Below are positions 45,501 through 56,235 of a DNA stretch of 64,000 nt, one piece after another. The notes beneath the pieces are model-generated. The model was not told the origin of the DNA. It did no database searches and was given only the letters and a program-made list of their open reading frames with translations. Origin of the DNA: Dactylis glomerata (taxonomy: Eukaryota > Streptophyta > Magnoliopsida > Poales > Poaceae); contig QXEO01000553.1 in assembly GCA_007115705.1 (NCBI GenBank), forward strand, positions 12,636,491 through 12,700,490. Direction: 5' to 3'. The position numbers and the translations under genes were made by a program. Position 1 is the first letter of the stretch; each line of letters opens with the position of its first letter.

Positions 45501-47962
45501 GAATAGAGGCAAACCCAGAAAAGATCCAAGCAATATTAACAATGGGAAAACCAACAAAGCTACATGACGTACAGAAGCTCGCAGGGCGCGTCGCGGCGCT
45601 AAGTCGATTTGTGGCTCGACTAGGAGAGAAAGCGCTACCTTTCTACGCGCTCATGAAAAAATCAGATGATAAATTCGAGTGGACGGAAGAAGCGGACGTA
45701 GCCTTCGCGCAATTGAAAAAAGTGCTCTCCACACCTCCGATGTTGGTCGCACCAAAGGAAAAAGAACCACTACTACTATACATTGCAGCAACACATCAAG
45801 TAGTGAGTACAGTACTGGTAGTCGAAAGAAGCGAAGAAGGAAAAGCTCACGGCATTCAGAGGCCAGTCTATTTCATCAGCGAAGTACTCTCTCCAACAAA
45901 GCAAAGGTACCCGCACTATCAAAAGCTTGCATACAGCGTTTTCACAACAGCTCAGAAACTACGGCAATACTTCACAGTGCACCCAATTATAGTGGTCAAC
46001 GAAGCACCACTATCCAATATATTGAACAACCCTTCGGCAACAGGACGTGTCTCTTTATGGGGAATTGAATTATCACCCCTGGACATCACGTACGAAAAGC
46101 GAAAGGCAATTAAATCACAAATTCTGCCAGACTTCACAGCAGAGTGGTTGGAATTACAAAGTGCAGGTCCTCCAGATTTATCGAGTGTTTGGACGATGTA
46201 TTTCGATGTCTCAAAAAGAATCCAAGGCGCAGGAGCAGGCGTAGTCCTGATATCACCACAAGGCGACAAATTAAAATATGTGTTACGGATGAGTTTTCCC
46301 CAAGCTTCTAACAATGAAGCCGAATACGAGGCGTTGCTTCATGGAATGAAAATGGCAAAATCTTGTGGAGCAACTCGACTTAAAATATTTGGAGACTCGA
46401 ACCTTGTTGTCCAACAAGTAATGAACAAATGCGACGCCATCAGCGACAACATGACAGCGTACAGAAACTTATACTACTATCTCGAAGGAACATTCGATGG
46501 ATGCAAAGTTTCGCACGTCAGCAGAGCCAGCAACGAGGAAGCCGACAATTTAGCAAACATCGGGTCCCAATGCTTACCCGTACCACAAGGAGTCTTCTGG
46601 GAGGAAATCATAGAGCGATCAATAAAAAACAGTAAAACCTCGACTACAGAGGGACAAACAACAGGCTCGGGGGCTGAAAAAACAAGTGCAGCAGAACCAG
46701 AAGAAGTCATGATGATAGAGGAAACTTGGACGCAGCCATATCTGGCATACATGATAAACAAAACACTACCCGAAGACACGGTAGAAGCAGAAAGAATAAA
46801 ACGACGATCCAAGGCTTTCGTCGTGTTACAAGGAAAGTTATATAAGAAGAGTATATCAGGTGTCTTGCAACGATGTGTCACTCCTCAAGAAGGACAAGAA
46901 ATCTTAAAGGATATCCATGCAGGAGTGTGTGGACATCACGCGAGTAGCAGAGCTATCGCGGCCAAAGCCTTTCGAGCAGGATTCTATTGGTTAACAGCCA
47001 TCGAAGACGCAAAAGACATAGTTCGAAAGTGTGAAGCATACCAAAGGTTCGCATCTCGGCCACATGCGCCAGCAGCAGAGTTACAACCAATACCATTATC
47101 CTGGCCCTTTGCGCAGTGGGGTCTCGATATGGTGGGAAAATTGCACAAATCCTGGCCAGGAGGGCACGTTTATATGCTAGTGGCAGTCGACAAATTCACT
47201 AAGTGGATAGAAGCAGCCCTAGTAACAACCCAAGATTCTAAAGCCGCAATAAATTTCATCAAGTCTATAGTCTTTCGCTTCGGAGTACCACACAGCATAA
47301 TCACAGACAATGGTACAAATTTCACGTCAAAGGAGTTCAAGGACTATTGCGAAGGATTGGGAATCAAATTGAAATTTGCATCTGTAGCACATCCGAAGAC
47401 AAACGGGCAAGTCGAAAAAGCCAATGGCCTAATATGCAATGGGATAAAGAAACGGCTGTTGGCACCCCTTGAGAAAGCCAAGCATGCTTGGGTAGATGAG
47501 CTGCCCTCCGTGCTCTGGAGTCTACGAACTACACCCAACGCAGCTACTCAAGAAACACCCTTTTTCCTGGCCCATGGCGCAGAAGCTGTGCTTTCATTTG
47601 AAATAACTCATCAAGCTCCAAGAATCGCGGCATACAATAAGGCAACCTCCACAGAAGCACTTCAGGATGATGTCGATGCACTCGATGAGGCAAGAGATGT
47701 AGCGCTCGCCAGAGCTACTCGGTATCAGCAAAATTTGCAAAATTACCACAGCAGTCGAGTTCGTCCACGATCTTTCGTGGTAGGAGATCTAGTTCTGCGA
47801 CTCAAGCAAGATGGCCGTAGAAAACTCGAGTCCCCATGGGTGGGACCTTACATCGTGACAGAATTAATACCAGGAGGAGCTTATCGACTACAAGACAAGA
47901 AAACGGGGCAAAACGAGAGTAACCCATGGAATGCAGAGCAGCTACGACGGTTCTACGCATAG
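45501..47962 (+). pseudogene. Element Z RNase H and integrase
   Basis: Open frame of about 820 codons from GIEANPEKI. RT connection/thumb (LAGRVAALSRFVARLGEKAL, LLLYIAATHQVVSTVL); a plant-type second RNase H with D in MYFDVSK, E in NNEAEYEALLHG, D in KIFGDSNLV and D in NEEADNLAN; integrase zinc finger CGHHASSRA...RKCEAYQRFA, where the second Cys is Tyr; core with D in WGLDMVGKL, D in IITDNGTNF and E in TNGQVEKANG; C-terminal WVGPYIVTELIPGGAYRL. The order RT-RNase H-integrase defines Gypsy. The long intact frame contrasts with the damage upstream. The zinc-site change may weaken integrase. Confidence 0.9.
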
Positions 47963-48337
47963 GCGAAATAAGGCAACCAACGAGTTTTTTTCGAGTTATG
48001 ACCCTCTGAATCCAGAACATATAGGTCGGGTTCATTGGGTCAAATCGACAATATGTGTAAATATTTTACTTTACACTCGGGGGCTAAGACCCTCGAGTTG
48101 TACGAAATAATATTAGCAAGTTTTGTGACTATCTGCGACATATTACAAGGTTGATTGCAACCCGATATTTCGACAGCACCATATACGGTTCAAAGGAACC
48201 CGATAAAATATTAATGCATATACCTCGGAACCATGATTCGTTCCCATGGTCTATTCATAAACACATAATTCCAATACGATTACAGATAAGCACGACGAAG
48301 AAACAACTGGATTACATAAAGGAGAAAACTAGTGAAA

Positions 48338-48901
48338 CTACATTTCGGCTTTATACTCCTTCTGGCACTGGGTGCTGTCGTAGATTCTCACGTCGAACTT
48401 CGACGTGCCAACATGGAAATCAAAGGTCATGAAGAACCCCTGATGGAGGTCATGATCCTCCACAAATCGCGACCAGCCGCCCTTGAAGAATTGTTCACCG
48501 GCGCCGTCGTACCACACCTCCACTTCGTATGGGGTTCCTCCACCAGAGTGTTCACGAAGAACTGCTTCACGTAGTTCTCGCCAATCCATGAATTTTGTAA
48601 AATTCAGTGGCAGGCGCTGAATTTCGCGGCACTGCGCGTTGCAGATGGAGAAGAAGGAATAGATTCTGGGCGAAGAAGAAGAAGCATCAGGGAAAGGAGC
48701 ACTTGAACCTGGCGCAGCAGAGGGCGCCTTGGGTTTATTCTTGCTTCCGGCCGGACGGTCGGGGTGTCGCTTCACCAGAGCAGAAGATGATGCTACCGCA
48801 GCTACAGAGATAATCTTGTTTTTACTACCACGAGGACGGCCACGGCCCCGCTTCTCCACCGGGGCGCCGAGGTTCAGGCGAGATCCATTGGCATCGGCCA
48901 T
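48338..48901 (-). CDS. Antisense ORF in element Z: AT-hook protein with a B3-like C-terminal domain (187 aa)
   Basis: Starts MADANGSRLNLGAPVEK. Residues about 17-29 contain RGRGRPRGSKNK, an AT-hook (core GRP) that binds the minor groove of AT-rich DNA. A second, weaker copy is HPDRPAGSKNKPK. A Ser/Ala/Pro linker follows. The C-terminal 90 residues include MDWRELREAVLREH, GGWSRFVEDHDLHQGF and FDVRIYDSTQCQKEY. The W..FV..H.L..G and F.V.IYD...C.KE pattern resembles plant B3 DNA-binding domains of the REM type (inference). No internal stop; the stop is at 48338-48340. It lies 376 bp beyond Z's integrase stop, on the opposite strand, with its own TATA box. Possibly a captured host regulator; function untested. 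Confidence 0.6.
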   Translation of the reverse strand: MADANGSRLNLGAPVEKRGRGRPRGSKNKIISVAAVASSSALVKRHPDRPAGSKNKPKAPSAAPGSSAPFPDASSSSPRIYSFFSICNAQCREIQRLPLNFTKFMDWRELREAVLREHSGGGTPYEVEVWYDGAGEQFFKGGWSRFVEDHDLHQGFFMTFDFHVGTSKFDVRIYDSTQCQKEYKAEM

Positions 48902-49013
48902 GGAGACCAGTGACAGGGACGAAAAACCCTAGATGGGTTAGGGAAGAAGAAGACGATGCGGCGGAGGAAAGCACTAGTGAAAGGATTAGGGTTTTTACCC
49001 TGGTCAAGCGTGC

Positions 49014-49060
49014 TTTATTTATAAGCACGTGCTAATGGGCCTCTGAGCGGTAAGGCCCAA
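49014..49060 (-). promoter_or_regulatory. Putative promoter of the antisense AT-hook/B3-like ORF
   Basis: On the - strand: TATAAATAAA at 49023-49014, about 115 bp before the ATG; a CACGTG G-box at 49026-49031 directly upstream; TGGGCC/GGCCCA elements at about 49037 and 49053 (site II-like). A leader of 80-90 bases would follow. Confidence 0.5.
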
Positions 49061-50104
49061 AGTATACTTTTGGGTTTTTACAGTGCAAAATAGTACAGTA
49101 CAGAAGAATTAAACGTATCAAGGGAAAAGACGCGAGCAAAAAATAAAGAAAGCAGGGAATAAGAAAATATCTGTCAAGAAACACAAGTTCACCTCATCTT
49201 CGACTCGGGGGCTTGTGTTACGAAAAGGGAGGAAACCCATTGCAAAGGCGAAGAAAGTCGACAAAATTATGTGAAAAAGAAATATAAGGAACAGAATTTA
49301 TCTATTTCCTTGAGCCTATACCCGAAAATTTCGGCTATAACCTCGGGGGCTACTCCCATCGGGAGCGCTGTCGTGCACCCGATAGAAAGAAGTCAACAAA
49401 AAAGGACGAGAGGAAGAGGAAACAGGTGATAAAAAACAAAAAATTGATGAACGCAAGGTATATGTATAATTGGTTGCTTTGCGTCAGCAAAAAAATTCAG
49501 CTACATTGTCGACGAAATAAGACGTCGATTACTCCCATCCGGAGATATTCATGAGAAGATAACTCGAAAAATTATGTATGTTGAATCAGTCAAACAAGGC
49601 AGCGAAATATAATTCTCGAGTTGCATCATCACGATAAAACTCGAATGTCGTGATATATCACGAAGGTAAGACCCCAGGATCCGTCCTATGTGGCCCGGTA
49701 TACGCACATGGATGCGCTCTGCTGGTATGTATCCGTGTCTACGACGCGAAGAAAAATCCTGGTGGACACACTGGGTACCCTGAGAACCACTGGGACTCAT
49801 TCTTTGTAAGTCCTAAATGCGGCAAAAGAATGAGTTTGACCGATTTCCCGAATTCAAGTCCAAGGGGATTAAATTTGAAGTAGGTGACAAGTGTCTGTTC
49901 CGGCAGTTAACTGACCTCTTGATCCGTCAGAGTTGTCAGGCTTGTTCATCAAAACCCCTTGCGAGATATTATAACGAAAATAAGTCGAAAGACCAAGTCA
50001 AAGATTTAAAGATATGAAGAAGTCAAAGAAATGATCAAAGTCGAAGATTTAAAAATTAGAGATTCAACCCAAATCTGCAATTCTGGTAGAATCTCAGGGG
50101 CTAC

Positions 50105-50438
50105 TGACAAGGGTATAGATAATAGAGTCCGTCAGTTGAGTACCCCTGAGGCCCATTAAGCTAGGTCCAATTGTAATACTAGTCAAAATACGAGTTCTTA
50201 TCGTATGTCGATATTGTAATCTGTATTGGACCCTACCCGATCCTCGAGACCTGGCCGCCTATATATAGGGGCCAGGAGGGGACGGTGTGGGACAGATGAA
50301 AAGCAAGCCAGGTTCTACACCCACGTTTACTTTCATAGCCACCTTGTTTGACTGAGTTTACCTTCGAGTTCATCCGACGCCCTGTCTCCCCGATCCTAAG
50401 TCCTTCATCTAGGACATTTGTTGAGTTAACCCTCGTCA
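50105..50438 (+). repeat. Element Z 3' LTR
   Basis: 334 bp, TGACAAGGGTATAG to CCCTCGTCA, same family as X's LTRs, with TATATATAGG at 50260-50269. No matching + strand 5' LTR is present. Flank GTATA (50439-50443) matches neither CCAGC before Y nor CCAAG before X. Confidence 0.85.
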
Positions 50439-50787
50439 GTATACTTTAAAAATGTTATGAATTATTATTATATAAATGTGGATAATTATGTATCATCATT
50501 TTAGTAAGGGAAACACAAATTAGTTAATTTTAAAAAAATAGCATGTTTAAAAAATCAAATGAGGTGTGCATACAGTATTATCATTATTCTTCGATGCATG
50601 TTTCAAAAAAAACATATAATTTAATATTTAACATAAAATTTAATTTAAAATAGATATTCTCAAACCTTCTAAACAAAGAAATACATACACACAAACAAAT
50701 TAGTAAGAAAAATATTAAGGACATACGACAATCGATGTAGCAAAAAAAAAATTATAAGCCCGTAGCAACGCACGGGCATTCCACTAG
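50439..50787 (+). mobile_element. Helitron 3' end fragment
   Basis: The last 150 bp match the end of Helitron unit 4 (ATTAAGGACATACGACAATCG...). Perfect hairpin GCCCGT (50758-50763) / ACGGGC (50772-50777) with loop AGCAACGC, then ATTCCA and CTAG (50784-50787), followed by T. The 5' part is cut by Z's LTR. The rest is AT-rich. Confidence 0.8.
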
Positions 50788-50998
50788 TATTATTAGTAGA
50801 TATATATATATATATATATTTACTAATTGGAGACACCATAGGAAGCACCATGTTAATCCTAGATGTAATTTTTTTCGTCCATCTCATAAGTTTATAATGC
50901 GTTTGTATCCATTAGATGAGTCACGAGGCGTACCGAGGGCCGCGTCCCTCGGATGAGTCGTCCGCATGTTGGTCTCTTCCGATTCCCATTTAAAAGTA
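50788..50998. other. Short spacer with AT microsatellite
   Basis: TA repeat at about 50799-50819; nothing else recognised between two Helitron ends. Confidence 0.6.
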
Positions 50999-53348
50999 CT
51001 AGTAAATATGCACGTGCACGCACGTGTGTACAGAAGACAGCTCATCAAATTACAAAACAAGTTTTATATAATTATCTAAATCAAGTTTTATATAATTATC
51101 TAAATGAAATCCAAAAATATAAACACCTATAAAATAATATACTCTTAAATTGTTCACATATTCAGTGCTCAAAATTACTAAACCGACAACTTTAAAGAAA
51201 AATATATATCCCAATGAGTTTGACCTGAGATCTTGTAAAACTTGGTTGATTTTGTCTGTGTTCTGATGAATATTCAACTGATGAAGTGTATTTATAATGG
51301 ATGGTGACTTGGCAGAAATTCAATCCCTGGTAAGGGATGGAAGGATCCACCAGTACATATTGTTAAATAGCAGGATCAACAATCAGAAGCCAGCAGACCA
51401 AACAAATTACCGTAGAATTGATGTTGCTAGTGTACCGGGCTTGTTGCCAGCTTGAGGTTACTACTCATTCACTGATGCAAATCTTCAGATGCAAGAAACC
51501 TAATCAGTACATCAATATACAACAATTAACATATACAAAGCCTGAATTTTTAATTATAGAAAAAACATAAATAACGGCATTGACAATCATATCCTCATAG
51601 AACATTCATTCAGTCAAAGTCAAGTTCTTACTTTATCTTTAAAGCTCCCGGGTAGGTTTTGAACTGCCCTACTTGGAGAACGCAAAGTACTTCCTGAACG
51701 TCGTTGGGACCATTCATATTCATTCCCAACAAATGTTGAAGCCTTGTCTCAGAAAGGAAAATAAAAGAAAATCTTGAAATTCACGCCTTTTGACAAAATA
51801 GCAAATTTATGGAGAGTAAGTAAGCTATACTTTTGCTTAATTTGACTATAATAATATGAATGAGTAGTTACGTAACTGAAGGATTAATGAATTTTCCCAA
51901 TCTTGGTGTTAATCAAAATTATTTTCATAAGCACATAACCTGATGCAATTATCGCAAATAAAAGATAGAGTTGCATGAGAACAACTGACACTTGCAGAGT
52001 TACATGAGACGCAGACGACAGAAGCTTTTAGACGGTTGTGACTGACTCTGGTCGCCTGAATATTCATTCTTGCAGGTGGATCAAGCAGCTTCCTTGGCGT
52101 GCTTTGCTGCCTCTCGGCGTCAGTTTCGCACGACCGCATCGACAGCGCTCACGGCAGCCGGCGGCACAGCTCTACCTTGCATCAACTCATGGCCTGGGAG
52201 AAGAAGCTGTACATGGAGGTGAAGGAGCGGGAGCGGATGCAGCTCCTCCAAGACAAGACGCTGAAGGAGCTCCGGGACCAGGAGTACAGCAGGAAGATTA
52301 ACGTGGACATCCAGAAGCTCAAGCCCGCGTGGGACAGGGCGCGCGCGCAGCTCAACGCCGCCTCCCAGGCCGTGGACGTGAGCTCCTCCGCCATCTACGA
52401 GCTCCGGGACACCCACCTCGCATGCCAGGTGCTCGGGCTCTGCCACCCCCGAGTTATCCTCCTCCCCGTTGCCGCGGAGTTTGCCGCCTTCGTCGATGGG
52501 TGGGGGAAGTGCTTGAACGCGTGCACTGCGCCGATGTTCTCAAATCGATCAAGAACTTTGCTGGCATAACCCATGCGCTCAACACGCACCAGAGCGACGA
52601 GCTCCGGGTGACGCGCCGGGTTAGGAAATACTCCCGCGAGCTCGACCGCAAGTCCCGGATGCTGCGGCAGGGCGCCTCGCGACGTGGAGGCGGGGCGGCG
52701 TTGGGCGCGCTGTGGTGTATGGTCGGCGTCGACGGACGATCTCATGCCGCGCTGGGACAGGCGGCGGCGGCGGGCGCTGGGAAGGGATACGGTTAGCGTC
52801 GACGCTGGTTACGCTTGGCGACTCGGCGGGCGCTGACGAGCGACGGCGGCGGCGGTGTTGGACAGGCGGCGGTTGGCCTTGAATGGGCAACGACATTTGC
52901 GGGAAATTGGAAGGGGCGTTTTGATTTGTTAGGCCTTTCACAATGTATAGTTTCTTAGCACATTTTCATATGAGTAATTAAAATTTAAGATACAACTTCT
53001 CCAATGCATTGTCTTTTAAAGGTTGTCTCTTAATTAATGATTTTGGTCTCATGCATGTATATGATTAGACTAGAAACAATTTTTGCCTATGAACTCGTGC
53101 AAGTGTTGTATCTTAGCTAAGCTACAACATTACTCTCTTTCCTCATTTAATTTAGTGCCACATAAGCAAAGTACCTAGGATACCGCGTTAAGAAACCCGT
53201 ATTTTGAAAGGCCTTAGCGATTAGCGATAGTTGTCCGTTCTGACTGTTTTATTAGCGCTAATGACGGTAATAATTTGGATCGTTAGATGTTAATTTAATA
53301 ACTGTGATTCATTGGATTCCTCTCTCTCCCTTTTTATATTGGTATAGA
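50999..53348 (-). mobile_element. Non-autonomous Helitron with captured DUF632-like fragment
   Basis: On the - strand: 5' end TCTATACCAATATAAAAAG at 53348, preceded by A; 3' end with a 7-bp stem CACGTGC/GCACGTG (51026-51011), then ATATTTA and CTAG (51002-50999), followed by T. 2.35 kb. The ends fit the A|TC...CTAG|T rule. It is a different subfamily from the + strand chain. The gene fragment inside lies in the opposite direction. There is no helicase/Rep, and 51030-51950 is AT-rich and non-coding. Confidence 0.75.
52099..52569 (+). pseudogene. Fragment of a plant DUF632 (NRG2/bZIP-like) protein
   Basis: The open frame reads SSTLHQLMAWEKKLYMEVKE, then LKELRDQEYSRKINV, KLKPAWDRARAQLNAASQAV and SAIYELRDTHLACQVLGL. 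The L..L.AWEKKLY.EVK block followed by A.QA(V/I)...S..I..LRD..L..Q is the DUF632 signature of plant DUF630/DUF632 proteins (family knowledge; some are nitrate-signalling regulators at the plasma membrane or nucleus). Only about 100 of the usual 300 residues are present. The frame then loses similarity, and another frame (52520-52680) reads KNFAGITHALNTHQSDEL and RKYSRELDRK, perhaps from a second source. It lies inside, and opposite to, a - strand Helitron: a captured, non-functional fragment. Confidence 0.65.
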
Positions 53349-53870
53349 TATGAAAACAATACGAAAAGATGACCACCGCATCCTTCTAGATTTGTCAACA
53401 GAATAGTCTGTAGATGGGCTATCATAGGGAATCAGAGCGCAGAGGCACCTTGGATTAATGAGTGGAACATATGGGCTGGCGATGTCTCTTCGTCTCCGGT
53501 CGTACTCAGATGTTTTAGTCGGCTGCAGCTGCCGGTTCCTGCGGCGCGGCCGTCTACTGACTCCTCGCCGTGGCGTTGTCGATCTGTTGGGTCAGTTCGA
53601 GAGTATAGATGAGATCAGTATGCATCACATTTTCATGGACTTCGAGCAGATGCAGGTATGTACATGCGCCACTGCACAATGCATCCCTAACCCTAGGACG
53701 TCGGTTGCAGCATGACGGCACAGGAAAAACTGCAGCTCGGATGGTAGAGCGAGCCGACGGACGCTGCGAAAACCGCGAGCTACACGGCTCCAACGGCGGC
53801 CTAGCGTTTCTGTCTACAACTACATGCAGTAACAGAGAAGTGTGTGTTCAAGTCTGCAACAATTTATATA

Positions 53871-53974
53871 CTCCCTCCGATCTATAATACTCTTCGCTAA
53901 TATCGATGTATCTAGACACCTTTTAGTGTCTAGATACATCCATATTGGCGAAGAGTAATATGGATCGGAGGGAG
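53871..53974. mobile_element. Stowaway MITE
   Basis: CTCCCTCCGATCTATAATA at the left pairs with TAATATGGATCGGAGGGAG at the right; 104-bp palindrome flanked by TA (53869-53870, 53975-53976). Confidence 0.9.
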
Positions 53975-54252
53975 TATTGTTTTTAATATTGGCTTGATCC
54001 TGAAGGCAACGGTGATACAACCTACTGATTTGATTTGATAGATCGTGCAATTGGCATCAGGCGGAGTCAAGGCGTTCCTTTTACAATCTGGGATGATACT
54101 GTCCGTTATTATACATCAAATAAGTTATTTTAGACCCCGACAATGCAATCAGCAATCCATAATAAGGTAAGTAGCGTTTTTTATGGAGGTCTTGCTGCAT
54201 CTTGGCTATTTAGAGTAGGAGTTCATGCGCATGCAGTTGGTTCTTGGTGATA

Positions 54253-54455
54253 CTCCCTCGGTCCCAAAATGTAATGCGCCTAAACTTAGTCAAAAGTATT
54301 GAATGAACTCATTGTAAAAATATAGTTTATGGTGAATCTATTGATATGGATTTTGTATTGTAAATGTTTATATTTTTCTGTATAAACTTGATTAAATCTA
54401 AAAGACGTTGACTTTTGACTAAACTGAAATGCCTTACATTTTAGGATGGGGGGAT
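54253..54455. mobile_element. Stowaway-like MITE
   Basis: CTCCCTCGGTCCCAAAATG at the left; the right end, reversed, is ATCCCCCCATCCTAAAATG. Subterminal GACTAA/TTAGTC segments also pair. Flanked by TA at 54251-54252 and 54456-54457. Confidence 0.75.
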
Positions 54456-55869
54456 TACTAATGATTCAGCTCCGGGTGTATATGCTTGCTCTACTAAAAA
54501 ACATATTTCGAAATGTTAAAAAAATTGATAACTTTTCCTGCATTTGCATAACCACAATCTAATTGCGTTTGTTCACCGAAACCGATACTTTTTAATGGTC
54601 TATACAAAAAGACAAAAATTATCATGTGAAATGTCTTATATTTAACACCAAAATTTATCTTTTTTACACACGTCACACGATACGTCAATTTATCGTGAAA
54701 CAACTTTGTGGGCATGTAGCACGTAAATATGTATATGCGAATTTTTCGTTCCTAATTTTTTAACATTTTGAAATTTGTTAAATATATATTTCAAAATAAA
54801 GGGAGCATATGCTCCCAGAAGCCAAAACACCAATCTGAATAGTATAGCTAGCCTGCATTGCTTTACTCATGCAGCTTTCAATATTCACTTTTTACACCCC
54901 CTGAGTTGATTGGGATGTGTGTTAATTGATGTGTTCTCAAGTTTGACTAGATCATGATGGCGCGCGTTGCCGCGCCCGTCTATTTGATCAATAGACTATT
55001 AGGAATTGATGTAAGTTTATTAAAGAATTGCCTCAAAAGTGAATTTTATGCAAAACAGGGGTTTGTTGGTGTATAGTCTTACCCTTGGAGTTTTCTTTAA
55101 CTGATATCCTTGGAGTCGGTTGGTGGAATATGTGAACTTTAATCTAAAGTTTTTTTGGAACTTTTTTATTATGGTCAATGGAAGTCTTATCGAGCAAAAG
55201 AGAAAAACACTGTTAAATAATCATTATATTTTTATCATTCCATATGAATTACAATTGCGTAATTGCAAATCTGGTCTTCCACTTTGCCTTTGATTGTGTA
55301 CAATGTATGTCAATAGCTGTAGTGGCAATGATGAATTTACATTACTCTCCTAGCGCTGCTTAGTGCACGAACCTGTCAGCATTTTTCTGTAATTTTGTTA
55401 GCGAAGTAATGTACTCGGCAGTTTGTGGTACCAGTGTGTTATAGCGATATATGTTTGCTTGCTGTCACCAAATATGCAGCTCGGGGAAGAGGGATAGTGG
55501 AAATGAGTAAACTTCAAGAGTGTTCACTTCACATATCATCAATAAAATCAGAGAAATTATGTCTGTTCACTCCTTCCTGTACCTAAGCCGAACAACAATT
55601 TGGCAGGGTGTGTCATCTATATACGAAAGAAACCAGTAGGGGAACTATTGGCCTTTGCTCGTCTCAGATCGTGGGAGAATGTTCTTCTGAAGAAACCCAG
55701 AATGTGATGTCAAAGCTTCAGCCCCCTGTTATAACAGTCTCATTACGTTTGCATATTTCCTCACTGTCCTAACCAACCTGCTACATATACCAGCAACAAT
55801 AGCCAGCATCATCATGGCATGAATTATGTACTACTCATAGATGGACATTTATAGGTAAGATATATTATA

Positions 55870-56235
55870 TATGGTGTACCGCGTGAACTAACATGGTCAT
55901 CAGCCTCAACTCCAAAATCAAAGAAACCTGAACCAGCCTCAACTCCTTGAAACAATATAGCAGAACCAAACTCGGGTTCTTCAGTGCCATACCATAACGT
56001 GATTGGTCTGTGAATAGTTTCTGCATTTTTCTCATAAAAAACAACATCAGATCGCTCTATATTCAGCTCCTCCGTGGAATAAACAGTGTTGCATCATCCC
56101 ATGGTAAGATTGACATCAGATCAATTTCTCTTTTAGCTCTAGCATAGGCGTTGCAGCCTTCAAGTTTTTTGTTACCCTTCCTAATTCATTTCTGAGCAAG
56201 GTGACTTCGAAAGGTAGCTCATCAGGTGCAACATA
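55870..56235 (-). pseudogene. Captured exons of an unidentified plant gene
   Basis: Read on the - strand, pieces of good coding character appear in three phases: VYVAPDELPFEVTLLRNELG, then CNAYARAKREIDLMSILPWD, then ELNIERSDVVFYEKNAETIH and RPITLWYGTEEPEFGSAILF. The phase changes at about 56160 and 56090 indicate small indels. The upstream border has an AG acceptor (CTTCTATCAG or CTAGCAG). I do not recognise the protein; the composition is that of a normal globular protein. Confidence 0.45.

Larger units (their letters stand above)
47963..50104 (+). other. Element Z 3' untranslated region
   Basis: Contains CTCGGGGGCT motifs (48077, 49204, 49343) and a CTCCCATCGGGAG hairpin (about 49353), a block homologous to X (49650-49830), an AAGTCGAAGA-rich stretch near 50000, and GGGGCTAC just before the LTR. 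The only substantial ORF is the oppositely oriented one at 48338-48901. Confidence 0.75.
53349..54946. other. Spacer between two - strand Helitrons with two MITEs
   Basis: Mostly AT-rich. A short ORF at 53458-53715 (+) has no recognised motif. The spacer holds the MITEs at 53871-53974 and 54253-54455. Confidence 0.5.

Noticed and set aside
30606..50438. Treating Y, X and Z as one large element with 5' LTR at 30606 and 3' LTR at 50438
   Set aside because: The two LTRs differ in length and in most of their sequence, and flanks CCAGC and GTATA do not match.
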